Source: Orbilia blumenaviensis (Eukaryota; Ascomycota; Orbiliomycetes; Orbiliales; Orbiliaceae). Taken from it: a DNA stretch of 64,000 nucleotides. The position numbers and the translations under genes were made by a program. Positions 1 through 11,800 of this stretch are shown in pieces (position 1 is the first letter of the stretch; each line of letters begins with the position of its first letter). The stretch spans positions 186,001 to 250,000 of the forward strand of contig JAVHNS010000017.1 of the NCBI GenBank assembly GCA_036872755.1, in the 5' to 3' direction. The notes beneath the pieces were generated by a model. That model was not told the origin of the DNA. It worked only from the letters and a program-made list of their open reading frames with translations, and did no database searches.

Positions 1-2064
1 TATCAAAGCTAGGCCTGGGTATGTCAATATTTGTGGTAGGAGTAGATGGAGCACCGAGCTTCAAGGAAACAAAAGAAGGAAAGAAAAGAAAGCTTACTCG
101 ATTTGATGGAGCCACGGCCGGGTCTGACTAGCGGGGTGGGGGAACTCCAAGCAGCAAGCTGTCGGTTGAAAAGATCCATGCATTTGCATCCACAGTGCAT
201 GAAGGGCCATACATACAGGTATGGGGCACGGTGCATAGCCTGACTCTGACATGCGCATTCTCGAAATTGCAGATACCCAGCTATCGCCAAAAGCAGCATC
301 CCGACGACCTTGAAACTTCGTCTTTCGTCGTCTTTTGGTCGTCGTCCCGCAGAAGTAACTTGGACCTTATTTCCAACCAACGGAGGGCCCTTGTCAATGT
401 TCCTGCCCCAAAGCTCTTAGGGCCAACCTCCGGACCAGCCGGGGTGTCTACGCCTTCTCTTGCTTTTGCTGCTTTCTGCCAGTTGGCTGGTTCCATGTTC
501 CTTGTTCATACACACATGCCAATCTACGGAAAAATTGGAGAGCTCGAACGAACGAAGTGGACAGGATCAGAGAGGACGTCTGAGGGTAACGGTACTATTA
601 ATTACTGCTGAATGCCACATCGTCTCAGAGGGCCACCCCATCGTCCACCAGCAGACTTTCGGATTTTCTCCCATCAATTGCATTATATTATATGAAACTA
701 AGTAGCTTCCGTAAGCTCCTGCTGCTCCTTTCTTCTTCTGCTTCTTCTTCGTCTTTCGATTCGAACTGGCGTCAGATTTCACTTTTTGGCAAATAACGGG
801 TAAGTGGGGATCAATTCAACGGCGGGTGTTTCTTTTGCATTTGATTGCCCATTGTATCGTATTGCGTATATCTCTCTTTCTTCCTTCTCTCGACCGGACT
901 TTTCCCTCCCCGGTGTATAATAATATATACTATATTTAAAGTATATATATCTGAAGCATCTATCCGGGGGTGGGTTCATTCTGAGTCCTCCTTTCGATAC
1001 TTACTTTCTTACTTTCTTACTTCTTACCATCCTATTTCCCTCCCCTTTCCTTATCGCCGACGATATCATATAAGGCTGGCTTGCGTCGTTGCATTTCGCC
1101 TTTTTCGAACCCTGTTCTCTGATTCGATTCCATTTATTTTCGTATGCACTGACTGGGCTTGCTTAGTGCCGCTACTTGAGCTTAGCTTCGAAAAAACAAT
1201 CCCCCCACCGGCTTCTGGATTCAGTTCTTCGCCCGCCGCCGTGTAAGACCGCGCAGTGCTATCAAAAAGCCTACAGAAAGAAGAAAAATAAAAAATAGAA
1301 AGCAAAGAAAAAAGACTCTTGCCCATTCGAGCACCCGCCCTTATTTTTCCTTCCCTCCGACAGGCCTTTTTTATCTCCTGCCATTTGATAATATAAACCA
1401 TCTCGAGTCACAAGAAAGAAAGAAAAAGACGAAGAAAGAGAGGCCGTTTTTTTTTTTTCCCTTTCCTTCTCTTGAAAAACACTTGAGAGAGAAAAAACAG
1501 AAGGAGATTCGAAACAGACCAGGCTGCCAATCAGATATTTTACCGAGGAACAATATACTCCAGCTTTTCTCTCACTCCCATCTTCCCGAGAAACTCTAAA
1601 GCCCCGTTCCCAGAAGGCACCTTCCCACGGCCCGGCATCTCCATCATCTCTATCAAATCCTCTCACCTGCGACTCTGGTTTAATTCGGGTTTTTTTTTTT
1701 CTCACTTTGTTTTAATCCGTTTTCTTTTTTTTTTTTTTCTTTTCAGCTCTTTCTGTGTTTGCCGTCTCCGTCTACCTCTTTTTCTTTCTTTCTTCTCTTT
1801 CTCCACCTCTGTGTATGTGAAGAGAGGGATTTCTAGAGGATCTTCCTAGATAATAGCTGCAAGGGAAAGAGAAAAGACCCCTCAGTCTGTCCACCCCCCA
1901 ATCCTTCTACCGTTATCAACTCCCCCCAACCGACAACCTTCGATCCCGCAATCCCAAAGAAAAACCTCACCAAACAAGAACCACAACCACACCCCACAAA
2001 TTCACATTTCATATAAAAACAAAAAACAAAGAAACCCACCCACACACACAAGAAAACCGACACA
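1..2064. other. Gene-free left edge and long pyrimidine-rich leader
   Basis: No convincing coding region is seen. From about 860 the plus strand is rich in C/T runs (about 980-1060, 1440-1480, 1690-1830), and from about 1880 it becomes C/A-rich up to the ATG at 2065. This is the usual look of a long fungal promoter and 5' leader. The open frames here are short, overlap on both strands and show no recognisable motif. Confidence 0.6.
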
Positions 2065-2295
2065 ATGTCGTCGCATCTATCACCATACGGTGGTAAAAAC
2101 CCGGATGACCTTCTCGCCCCATCTCCAACCCCGACCCACACTGCCGATCATCACTCTGCAACCGCGGCCAGGGATCCGAACAAAAAGCACGAGCCAAGTT
2201 CGTCGTACCTGAAGGACTTGAATCTAGTCGCTGAGGCCGCAAGACGGGCACAGAATGCACTGCTAGCAAGGGATTTTGAGAACTGTTCGATGTAG
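2065..2295 (+). CDS. Small unrecognised protein (76 aa)
   Basis: An uninterrupted frame from ATG 2065 to TAG 2295 encodes a 76-residue soluble protein. The N-terminal half is rich in Pro, His and Ser and looks disordered. The C-terminal 30 residues (SYLKDLNLVAEAARRAQNAL and onward) are predicted helical and amphipathic. There is no signal peptide, membrane segment or known motif. A long C/T- then C/A-rich leader precedes the ATG, as for a genuine expressed fungal gene. The stop codon overlaps a possible splice donor (GTAGGT after codon GAT), so the protein could continue in a downstream exon that I cannot place. I do not recognise the family; the call rests on open frame, leader composition and the helical tail. 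Confidence 0.45.
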   Translation: MSSHLSPYGGKNPDDLLAPSPTPTHTADHHSATAARDPNKKHEPSSSYLKDLNLVAEAARRAQNALLARDFENCSM

Positions 2296-4418
2296 GTATT
2301 ATCCCCAATGGCAGGGCAGGCATCGAAGGCGCTGAGTCTAAAAACATATAAATAAAAAAGAAGTAAAAATACATAAAAAATTTCACATAGCAGAATCTAA
2401 CAATATCCTTCTAAAACAGAGAGAAACGGTAGACGATTTCCCCAAAACCGCGGAACCTCCCAGGAGAAAAGACAGAACGAAGTGGTGTTTTTCACAAAAA
2501 AAAAAAAAACAAAATGAATTCTGTTGAGGAGAAGGAGGAACCCAACTTCCGCTGTAGAACGGCATTGCATTGACTCTCGATTACTGATACACACCCACAA
2601 TCTATCAATGCGTTCGCGCTGCCTTGCATAAAAAAGTGCAAAGCCGTTTACACCCGACGACGACACCACTTCTGCACAAATAACCACCCCCACGATACCC
2701 CAGTTTTTTCCTTTCTTTCTTCTCCGCCTTTTTCTTATTCCTCTTCAATTCTCAACATCTCCGAGCTCTCCTCCTCCTCCTCCACCCTTGCCTTTCCCCG
2801 CAAAATCCCGAATAGTCATCCTCTTCTTCTCTTTCATACCGCTGCTGTACCAGGTCCGACGCAGCAACTCTGGAAATCGAAAACCCCACCTCCCCTCAAT
2901 CCTTTCTCTACAACTCTCCGCTATCTTCCTCTTTTCATTTCTAAGGTTTTTTTCTTATAAACGAATCCAAATCGATATAATAATTCCTTTATCCTAGGGG
3001 GGAAACATAGACGGGGAAACCGGGCTTGGCTGGCTCTCTTCTTTTACTTGTTATTTCCCCATCCTTCTGGCCTTTTCTTTACTGCTTAACGATAGTTGTC
3101 CTGCCCTGTTTACTAGTTATACTTTGGTGTTCAGTTTGTTTTTTCCCTGCCTGTCATGATATCAGATAGACCGCTCCCTTCCTCGTCGAAACCCTTCAGC
3201 CCTGCTTTTTTTTAATCGCTTGTTCCGGTCCCTGGAGTTTTTTTAGTTGTGTGCTTTTTCCTCCAAATTCAGTTCATATCACTACCATCACCATCCTCTT
3301 CGACTAGAGGTAGAAGTGGGGGGTTTTCTAGTGCTTCGTTGTTTCCTTGCCCTTTTTTTAAGTCTTGCTCTGCTGTCGCGCAAATAGAAACCGGGGTTTC
3401 GCCTTTTTTTATGGTTTTTTTTTTTTCTTGTTTAAACGCTTACTGGGCTTTCTTTTTTTTTTTATGAGAAACACTACTGGTACTTTATTTTTTACTACTT
3501 CTACATGGATAGGATAATGTAATGGGTTTCTGGGAATTCGAAATATAATCTTTGCTACTTATATATATATCTATTCATTACTATCATAGACTGGTGAGCC
3601 CAGTGGCTAGCTGGTAGAGCTAAATTCTTATAACCCGTTTATGAGATACCAAAAATTGCGGGGAAAAGGCTTCGACTCGAATGGGGGTTTTGATCAAATC
3701 AAGGTGCATCGTTTCGTAGACCGCTGGAGCTGGGGGCTTCAAAACTCTTAAAAAAATTTATATACCAGCAGGTTCTGGCTAGATCTCGACACATGGGCCC
3801 TCTGGTTAGCTCCGCACTTTCCCTAATCGGTCTGGGGTTTTTATCGGATCCTTTTATAATTAACATCCTATTTGGGGAAACACCACACACCCAACACGAT
3901 CTCTACCCAGACCATCCCATCAACCTTCGTTTCTTTCCTCTACACTCACTCACTCACTCACTCACTCACACTCACTTAGTCATTCGTTTATTATTTTTTG
4001 TTTTTCAAGAAAGAAATTCCCATTTTTCCCCCATTAAGAGCCTTTATAGCTATCCATCGTTATCGATAATAAACACGCTGTGTATACAGGCCGCTGAAAG
4101 ACCGGAAATGGTCCATCACACGTTTTAATGGTTGCACGGAGTCCCGAGGGTTCCACCCATCCATAACCCGGTACGGTGCATGATAAAAGCCGATAGGAGA
4201 CATGAATTTTTTGAAAAAGAAACAACGGCACAGGATTTGAACAAGAGCAACATTATTGCTGCAGCGAAAACGAAAACATTGCGAATAAGAAGGGGAATGA
4301 AAAACGCAGCAGTCAGAGAATCCTTCTGAATTGAGGATCAAAAAAAAAAAACGAATAAAAGCATTTTGCAGAAAGAATAAGAGGAAGACGAAAGCAACAG
4401 CGAGCAAAACTTAACCAC
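2296..4418. other. Intergenic, T-rich, with a degenerate tRNA-like stretch
   Basis: This probably holds the 3' end of the small plus-strand gene and the terminator of the Argonaute gene. It contains many T runs (3200-3470), a (CACT)n microsatellite near 3943-3971 and, at about 3594-3695, a sequence resembling a tRNA A box and T loop that does not fold as a tRNA. No gene is supported. Confidence 0.5.
3943..3971. repeat. (CACT)n microsatellite
   Basis: About seven near-perfect CACT units lie in the intergenic region downstream of the Argonaute gene. It is a simple tandem repeat with no coding role. Confidence 0.85.
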
Positions 4419-7400
4419 TTAGATGTAAAACATTGAAGTGGCCAAGTCTCGATGAACACCGTTACCCCAGACCCTAGTGGCTCTCTCGAAAACATCCCTC
4501 GGACCTTCAGGTCGTCCAGTGCCGGAGTCAGTCGCAGCCTCGGAGCCATCCATGATAGATTGGAGGTAAATTCGGCCTCGATCGCATGCAAGATCAGCCA
4601 GTTTTGCTGGGAGAGAAGTTAGCACGGCTTCCGGTGATCGAATGGCGTCAGGAGCACTTACCGGGTGTACAAACCGAGACCGACTTGGTAGCCCTGCAGA
4701 ACAAGTGGCACAAGTGCATCGTCTGTAATAGTAAGGTTAGTTCGAACCCCTTAACATCAACATTGCGCCTACGGCGATTTTGGATCAACTAACCATTCTC
4801 TGCAAGTCATCCGCAGAATAAAAATTCTCGCATCGAAGCACGAAGTAGTGAGCTGGCTTCGCCGTGCCCTGAAGAGCCTTGTGTGGTTGGAGGAAAAAGT
4901 CGAAGTTATACACATCCGTGATCCCGCGGTCGACAACGGTTCCAGGAAGGCAATTCTTTCTGTCATCCGCCATCTGGTCTTCGGTAGGGTAGAAGCGAGT
5001 GTGGTGACGTTTTCCTACAACAACCAAGGTGACGCGGGGACGATAACCAGCTTCGACTTTCTCGCATGCCTTAAGAATCTGCGGAAGCTCTTGGGACAGA
5101 ACATGGAGGTACTGGCCTTCGGAAACACCGTCTCGATAAATAAGGACCGTCTTCGGCTTACATCCCATGGTGCGTTGGTAATGAAGCAACCTTTCGGCGA
5201 ACATCTCTCCAACTTCTTTGATCATCTCACCTTTCTCTTGGATGCGAAGAGATGCTGGGTAGTTCATGAAAGTACCATCACAGCTCGCAACAACGGCTGC
5301 GATAGAAGGGGTACCTGGTGGGCTTACCGCGGATGGATGGGTGACATCCATTCCTACCAACATGGCCGGCTACAGGGGGGGATCGACATCAGCACCCACG
5401 ACTTACAAAAATTTCCCAAGATATTCCGTGAAGACTTCTTACCTTACCATCTTTACTCCAAAGCCACCCAAGGGAGCCTTTTGGGAGGATATGGTTGACC
5501 CCTCCGAGCCTAATATTGACTTTTAGGAGGAGATTCGCCCAGTATTGCTTGTTTCCTTGGCGGTCGATGCCCTTCGAAGCCTTGCTATACAGTGCGACGA
5601 ACGTTTGGATACCTACCAAAATGACGTCAGTGAGGTCTTCGCTACATGTATTCGAGCGCTTTCCCTACCAGCTTTCACGTCCCCCAGGAACTTGATTCTT
5701 TGGTACAAATCCTTGATCTCATCTGGAAGAATGATAAGCATCAGCTCGGGCTTGCTGGAGGCATATCGTCGGAACAAAGGTTCGATATCGGTGCCCGAGC
5801 CATTCACATCCATCCTCTCATCTCGGCAAGCTGATCTGTCATATTTGTCATGATTAATTCCAAGGTCCTGACAAGTTTCCCGAAATTGCGCAACGAGCTG
5901 AGAAACGTTCTCAGAGGTATAACTTCGATCCCTAGTATTAACGAAGGAGAGCACCAAGAGGCGACTGAGAGTACACCCTCTATAGAACCTTAGGGCTCGA
6001 AGATTCCACTGTCCCCTCCCTTTCTCAACTTCCGTGGTTTTGTTGGAATATTGAATCGGGGGAGTAGGAAGAATACGTGCAGGGACGACAGCCATGTTCT
6101 GGTCAACCTTGACCCCGAACTTGAACTTTTGGCGAGGTTAGTTTGGATTCCCTTCTAAAAGCAACGGTAGCCGCCTAACTTACAGGAATAGAATTTTGCG
6201 AATTGCTAAAGCCCAAAGTATTCAATCCAGTTTCTGTGATGATCTTCGCATTGGTTGTTGGGTCACGGCTGCGAGCAATCAGAAAATTAGATATCAACGA
6301 GGCCGACTCTTTACCGGGGTACATACCAAGCAAATCTGATCATATTGGAAGTCTGGTTTTCAGATATCTTGCCACGGTATGGTTGGCCGGGAGCGATGGT
6401 ACACTGCTCCATGGGGACCATAGTGCCCCCAGACTGAAATAACTGGAGGTTCGGAAATCGGAGGCCGACGCCATACTCTGACACAATAATCAGTCTACAC
6501 CCTTAAGTATTAGGAAGCTGAGGGGTACTTACTACGTCTGAAGTATTGTGTTACAGAAACCTCACCAAACTCATCAGACATAAAGGTATACTCATTGGCA
6601 CTTTGGTGAGAGACCTGTCCAATAACCCAAGTTTTGGAGTTTAGATGTGGGAGTGTAACCTTGACGCGACGAAGGAAACTAGTGAGGCGCTTCCTTTCCA
6701 TATCGCGGAGAGGTTGCTCCCCAACATTTCGGCCAAAGAAGAGACTGAGGGCATTCATCATTGGCATCTCCTTATAAAATGGGGAGGAGATAACATTGAC
6801 GTTGCATAGAACTCGTCCAAAGCTGGGACGGACACTCTTGTAGAAACCTTGGACGGCTTCGAGCCCACCTCCAAGATCTGCAGAAACGCCACCCTTGGAG
6901 GGCAAGTGGAAGAATTTGTTTCTGCCAGCACTGGTGGTGCGGGAATTCATCTCTGGACCGCGGTTAAGAACAATGTTGAGGACTTGGATGAGTTCTTTGG
7001 AGATATCTTCGTCATGTTCATGGCCTGGTTCGCGGTGCTTGCTTCGGCCCATGACATATTTCTCGGTGAGGTCTGAGGCCAAGATGGAACCGTTTGGACG
7101 AATCTGAACAGTGTACTCCCTGGACCTTGGATTTGGGCCAGGAGGGACATCATCTTGCCACCAGAGCTTGACCAGGAATTTCCTTCCATCGGCGAGACTA
7201 AGTCTCTCCAGTGGGAGCTGTTTGGCTGAGAAACAAAGGTTTCCCCCATCAGTGACGACTTCGTTGCTGAAATCACCGAGTGCTCCTTCGATGAAAAGGT
7301 CAATAATACGGCGTCTGGCCGAGCGTTTAGATTCGTCCGGAGTAACCTTGATCTGATAACGGAAGAATTCCTGTCCAGGCTTGAACACCAATGGGAAATA

Positions 7401-7730
7401 ATTCGCGCGGACGAAGGTTTTCTCGCCGGTAGTTCCGAATCCACGACGGGGCGGAAAGTCACCGTCATGAACCGTGTCAGGAAACGCCTTAGATTTTGCG
7501 ATCATCTCACCTTCGACCTTAGTGGCACGGTCGTCAGGTTTAGTAGGAGCATTGGCGGGTCTGAAGAGTTGAGCGTTCCCGCCCCCGCCTCCTCCATAGC
7601 CACCACGTCCACCTCCTCCGTGATAGCCTCCACGCCCGCCGCCACCACCACGTCCACCACCGCCATGTCCACCACCACCACGTCCGCCACCACGTCCACC
7701 CCCGCCTTGGTAGCCGCCGCGAGTTGCCAT
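4419..7730 (-). CDS. ago1: Argonaute (QDE-2/AGO1-like), eight exons, intact slicer site
   Basis: Argonaute binds small RNAs and cleaves complementary transcripts in cytoplasmic RNA silencing. Exons on the minus strand are 7730-6533, 6477-6327, 6268-6184, 6125-5669, 5612-5443, 5369-4794, 4722-4662 and 4606-4419. They sum to 2,886 nt (961 aa), all in frame across GT-AG junctions. The order is a Gly/Arg-rich N-terminus (about residues 1-50, repeated GGRGG), ArgoN, linker 1, PAZ (about 300-450), Mid, then PIWI (from about 630). The catalytic tetrad is complete: D695 (GMDVTHPS), E735 (KGEMIKEV), D767 (YRDGVSEGQ) and D904 (CTPAKLADLACDRGR). The Mid pocket keeps the Y-x3-K pair (LYQRIKFLGD). The length is normal for fungal Argonautes. 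No Dicer or RNA-dependent RNA polymerase lies nearby. The start is the first ATG before the Gly-rich region. Confidence 0.95.
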
Positions 7731-9254
7731 TTAGGAACGCGAAAGAAAGGATGATTGACTAGACTTGAATCCATTTGAATCGTTGTTAGAAGCGGGCTTT
7801 CGATATTCAAAAATGAAATGGGGAATCTGGTATTCTGCTCCTGAAGACGGCAAACCAAATCCGTGGAACAACAAAACATGAATGGCAAGAAGAAAAATAA
7901 AAGGAGGAGGGTACCGGCCGCCCTACGAAAGGAAACTTGCCTTACCCTACGGGGCGAGCGAGAAATTAAGATACTAGAAAGGGATAAACTTACCTATCTC
8001 TTTGGTAGCTGAAAGGATGCAGTGTGACCTAGGTCGAGAAGAAAGCGAGAAGAATAAGAGAGAAGAAAGGGGGAGGGGAATGCGAAAGTATAATGGATAC
8101 CCGTTAAAAATTCAGACCAGGAAGATGATATGGCCTTGATCGCCCAACAAGTATGTTGAGCAGTAATTGAGGAGGGTGAAGGAGAAAAGAAGAAATGAAA
8201 GAAAAAAGCTGGGACGGGTGCGTATTTATACCCAGGCACCTCTGTCCGAGGGAAAGTATTTAGAGCGAACATGGCTTTGGACGTCAGGCCGACGATAGGG
8301 GGTTATGCGCTATATCTACAGCGATCCGTGTATTTCGATCGGTGTTACTATGCTGCCGCTGTATAAACGTGTCTATTAAGTCGTTGGGATTGTCAACATT
8401 CACGGCAGCGTTTACCACGCCGATATTAATATTCGGGGTTGCCGCGGGGATCATAGACACCTATTGCACTGCCTGTATTATGCCTTTAACCTCCAATCGT
8501 TTCCACTAAGGGAGGCACTCATGAATGAGACTGAGATTATCCTTCCTTTTATCTCCATTGTAAACCTATTACTCGGACAATTATGTGTTTATACATTCTA
8601 GACCTTGGACGGGATATCTGTCGGTCCGGTATGTCCAGATATGTGTTGTTTTACATAATACAACAAGGTGATGTTGAATTTGGCAAGGCTTGGCGCGCAG
8701 TTGTAAATGCTGAAGCAGAGACTATAATTGAACCAGGTTATGGACCTTTTTTGTATGTCACTTATGGGGCAACTGTTATTACTATTAAATCGATGGCAGT
8801 TTTGCACACATATATCTTAATATGAGGAGGTTCACCAGGTCTGCCTGTTGTGCATATGTGCTAGGGTTTTCCAGTATTGTTCTGGTCCAATTATATGGAA
8901 GTATTTTGGTAACAATATATTGTCTTGGTACCTTATTTTTTGGATGATATGTAGGTCTTATGGGGTTTTCGGTAAGCTTGGAGATGGCTTGAGAATAATC
9001 CAAGTTGACTTGAGAAATTATAATTTTTTTACCTATACGTAAGCGACTACGAAATAGACTTGTACCGCGAGACCCTTCTTGCAAGTCTGCAACTTCTCTC
9101 TACAGTTCCTTGATAATGGGAGATTATTGCATTTGTTGGACTCAATCCCGGCTATTTTGCCAATTCATTCTAATCCATATCTTTCTATATCTATAGTCTA
9201 TAAAAATCTAAATAACAGTTCCCTAACTCCCTCTAGCACCTCTATAGCAGATTC
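7731..9254. other. Argonaute promoter and an AT-rich tract
   Basis: 7731-8280 holds the Argonaute leader and promoter, with purine-rich runs on the plus strand. 8480-9250 is AT-rich with several short conflicting frames. One on the minus strand (about 9084-8785) looks protein-like but has no clear start or continuation and may be decayed coding sequence. No functional gene is supported. Confidence 0.4.
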
Positions 9255-10853
9255 CTATTTCCTCCGCCTCTCCCTCTCCATTCCAAACTTCACAGCCTCC
9301 AGTACATTTCTCACCGTCTTCCTCGGCTTATACCTCGGCTCTGTCCCGGACTCATAAACTCCGGTCTCTACAAGAATACTGTACCAATCCGACTCCGAAT
9401 GTTCATCATACTCATTCGATCCTCTGATATCCGACTCCGGCGTATCGCCCACAAAATACACGGTTCGTGGTGGAGCCGGGTCATCGAATAGGTCTTTACG
9501 CCATTGTTGTAGTACTCTGGTAGCGTAGTCGAAGGTTGCTTTGCTGGGTTTTCCGTAGGTTGTGACGTCGATCGTTTTTCCGGTTGATTCTTTGTAGAGG
9601 GCTTCGATCATGATTCTGTTTGCATAGCCGTTATGTTAACTTGAATATAGGGAAACTATATTGAAGCTCGAAAGAAACTTTTCACGAACCTTAGTGCGCC
9701 CATTCCGTATCTTGTAAGATCGTAAGAAGTCGACCAGACGACGTCGTTATGAGCGAAGAAGATCGGTGGCCCTTCTGTATGAGACTCGGAAACGGTCCCC
9801 ATTCTTCCGTTCTATATATCCCAGAACGCGATCAGTATTGCTTAATAATTAGCCAATTGTAAGTCGGAGGATTCGTTCATACTTTAGACATCAACAATTC
9901 AAGAATTATCTGCGCATCGGATGCCCAGTCCCTGCTGTCGGCAAACACAAAGATGGCTTCAATATTGACATCCGTAAAATCTCGCTCTTTGGAATTCGCA
10001 TATTCCTCATCCGTTAGTTTTCTAAACGGACAGACTGACGGTTTCCACTTGACAAGGTCGCCGGGCGTAACGACATCCTTAAAACCGCTATTTGAACCGC
10101 CACTAAATTAGCCTTTGTTTTCTCATAGATCTATAAACTACCTGGGTAGTTAGTGAGAGGAATATATATAAAGGTTTCTTACTAGTTTTCAGCTACATGT
10201 CTGCACTTCTCGCCCTCACCGCCAACAACAAGAACAGTGTGATATTGTGCAGCCATCTCACTCATGGGAGTATGACCACAAATAAACTGCTCGGGCGAGA
10301 CTGCTACATCTAGCTGTCTGCTCAAATCGAGACACCTCTCCGCCTCGGTTTTCCCACCACCTAAAACTCATAATTAAAATTAGCATTTCCCCAACCTCGA
10401 AACCAAAAACCATAAAGGATGAAACCCACCATTCGTCAAAAATATATAAGGCACCTTAACTCCCTCCTCATTATCCCCATTAAGTATCCTCAACGCCTCC
10501 TTCGCTTCAGGAATCACATTCCCACCTCTCAAAAATACCCCATCCAGATCAAATCCGAACACATAATCCGGGACCACATTTGACAATTGCGAGTTTTCGC
10601 TGACATCGTCACTGTCCTCTTCGAATTCTACTGCCGGTTCCTGAGTTTCCGCAGGGTGTTCGAGGTGATCTCTTGCTAATGCGATTGTTTCTGCGATTGT
10701 CGTGGAGGTTGGGGAGCCTACTGATGGTGAACCGGGGACGATTACGGTAGGTCCGTGGGATAAATCCTCTTTTGTCACGTCAGCTATTGAGAGGCGCCGG
10801 GCGTGGTGGTGAGTGTTTGAGCCCTCGTTCTGGATATGTAGGGGAGCAGGCAT
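9255..10853 (-). CDS. HAD-superfamily hydrolase, CECR5/YKR070W-like
   Basis: This is a haloacid-dehalogenase-fold phosphatase of the IIA subfamily; yeast YKR070W and human CECR5 (HDHD5) are mitochondrial proteins of unknown substrate. The first exon (10853-10430) ends in the nucleophile motif FGFDLDGVFLRGG and then FLTNGG. The next exon (from 10360) begins GKTEAERCLDLSRQ. Later exons carry the cap region (FKDVVTPGDLVKW, FVFADSRDWASDAQ) and the last exon (to 9255) has the acidic motif VYFVGDTPESDIRGSNEYD. About five exons join in frame with GT-AG introns of 50-80 nt. The N-terminal 90 residues are disordered and acidic. The minus-strand start is the first ATG upstream of the HAD domain. Its promoter is shared divergently with USE1. 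Confidence 0.9.
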
Positions 10854-11196
10854 TGTATCGCTATTGTAATACTGCTATAATTATAACCTTATGATAAATA
10901 GCAGTATGATCAGTCGACTTCAAGCTGAATAGACAATTGGAATGACTTTATTCATAACTATGAATATTCGGATAGATGTCGCAATATATACTTGCATAGA
11001 CACCGCCCACGAGTAACATTACACACATTTGCGTCAACCGCGCTGAATAAAAACTCTGCAAGTACTCGAATCCTAGATCTATGAGATACCGTCTTTAACA
11101 TGTGAACCATAAGCTCTTAAGGATTCTCGGGACCCTTGCTGAAGATCACTCGAACTATAGGTCGGAACGATCCTTAACGCTCTTGGTCAACCTCTT

Positions 11197-11227
<31 letters not shown>

Positions 11228-11800
11228 GCGGGATCGATTTAGGCAATCTTGAGCGGCTTATGAGGCCAAAACTAGCTCCTCTATCTAGCGGCAATGACGT
11301 CTGGATATACATGACGAAAAAAGTTCGGAATATAGATAACCCGACTTAGACTGCCGAAGTGAATTGTAAAGCAATGGAAGCTTCAGGATCCAGCAAGCGC
11401 AAGCAAGCAAAACGTTCAATGCAACGAGGTCCCACATAATAACAGGGGGGTTAACACGGTAATGACATCACTATCTACTCCTAGTGGACCCTTACAGTTG
11501 AAACATAGCCAGCCATCGAGACAATTCCAGGCACGCCGAAAAGATTTTTTAAACATGGATGGCCGGCAGCTAGATGCCTGCCAATCGACTTAAACTTGTC
11601 TTGTTGGGAAATTCCGAAACTCGCCCAAAAATCTGCGTTGTCGCTGATGTTTCGGCCAGATCACCACAGCTCTTTCCCTTACCCCCAAATGTGCAATCAA
11701 GCTAGGGATTCAACTATAAACCTTTCCTTGCAATACCACCACATCCAAGCTTAGATATGGATCGATAATAAAAACAAGAAAGAAAAAAAAAAAGGAAAAG
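10854..11800. other. Divergent promoter between the HAD gene and USE1
   Basis: This 947-bp spacer separates two divergent genes. It contains a T28 run at 11200-11227 and a purine-rich stretch just before the USE1 ATG. No open frame of note is seen. Confidence 0.6.
11200..11227. repeat. T28 homopolymer
   Basis: An uninterrupted run of 28 T lies in the divergent promoter. It could exclude nucleosomes, or its length could be an assembly estimate. Confidence 0.85.

Noticed and set aside
3594..3695. tRNA-like sequence: an A-box match (TGGCTAGCTGG), a D-arm-like hairpin and a T-loop-like TTCGACT
   Set aside because: The T stem does not pair, the acceptor stem pairs only partly, and the anticodon arm forms an 8-bp hairpin with a 5-nt loop. 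It is at best a degenerate relic.
6947..7888. Alternative minus- and plus-strand frames over the Argonaute first exon
   Set aside because: They are shadows produced by the Gly/Arg-rich GC-biased repeats; only the Argonaute frame matches a known family.
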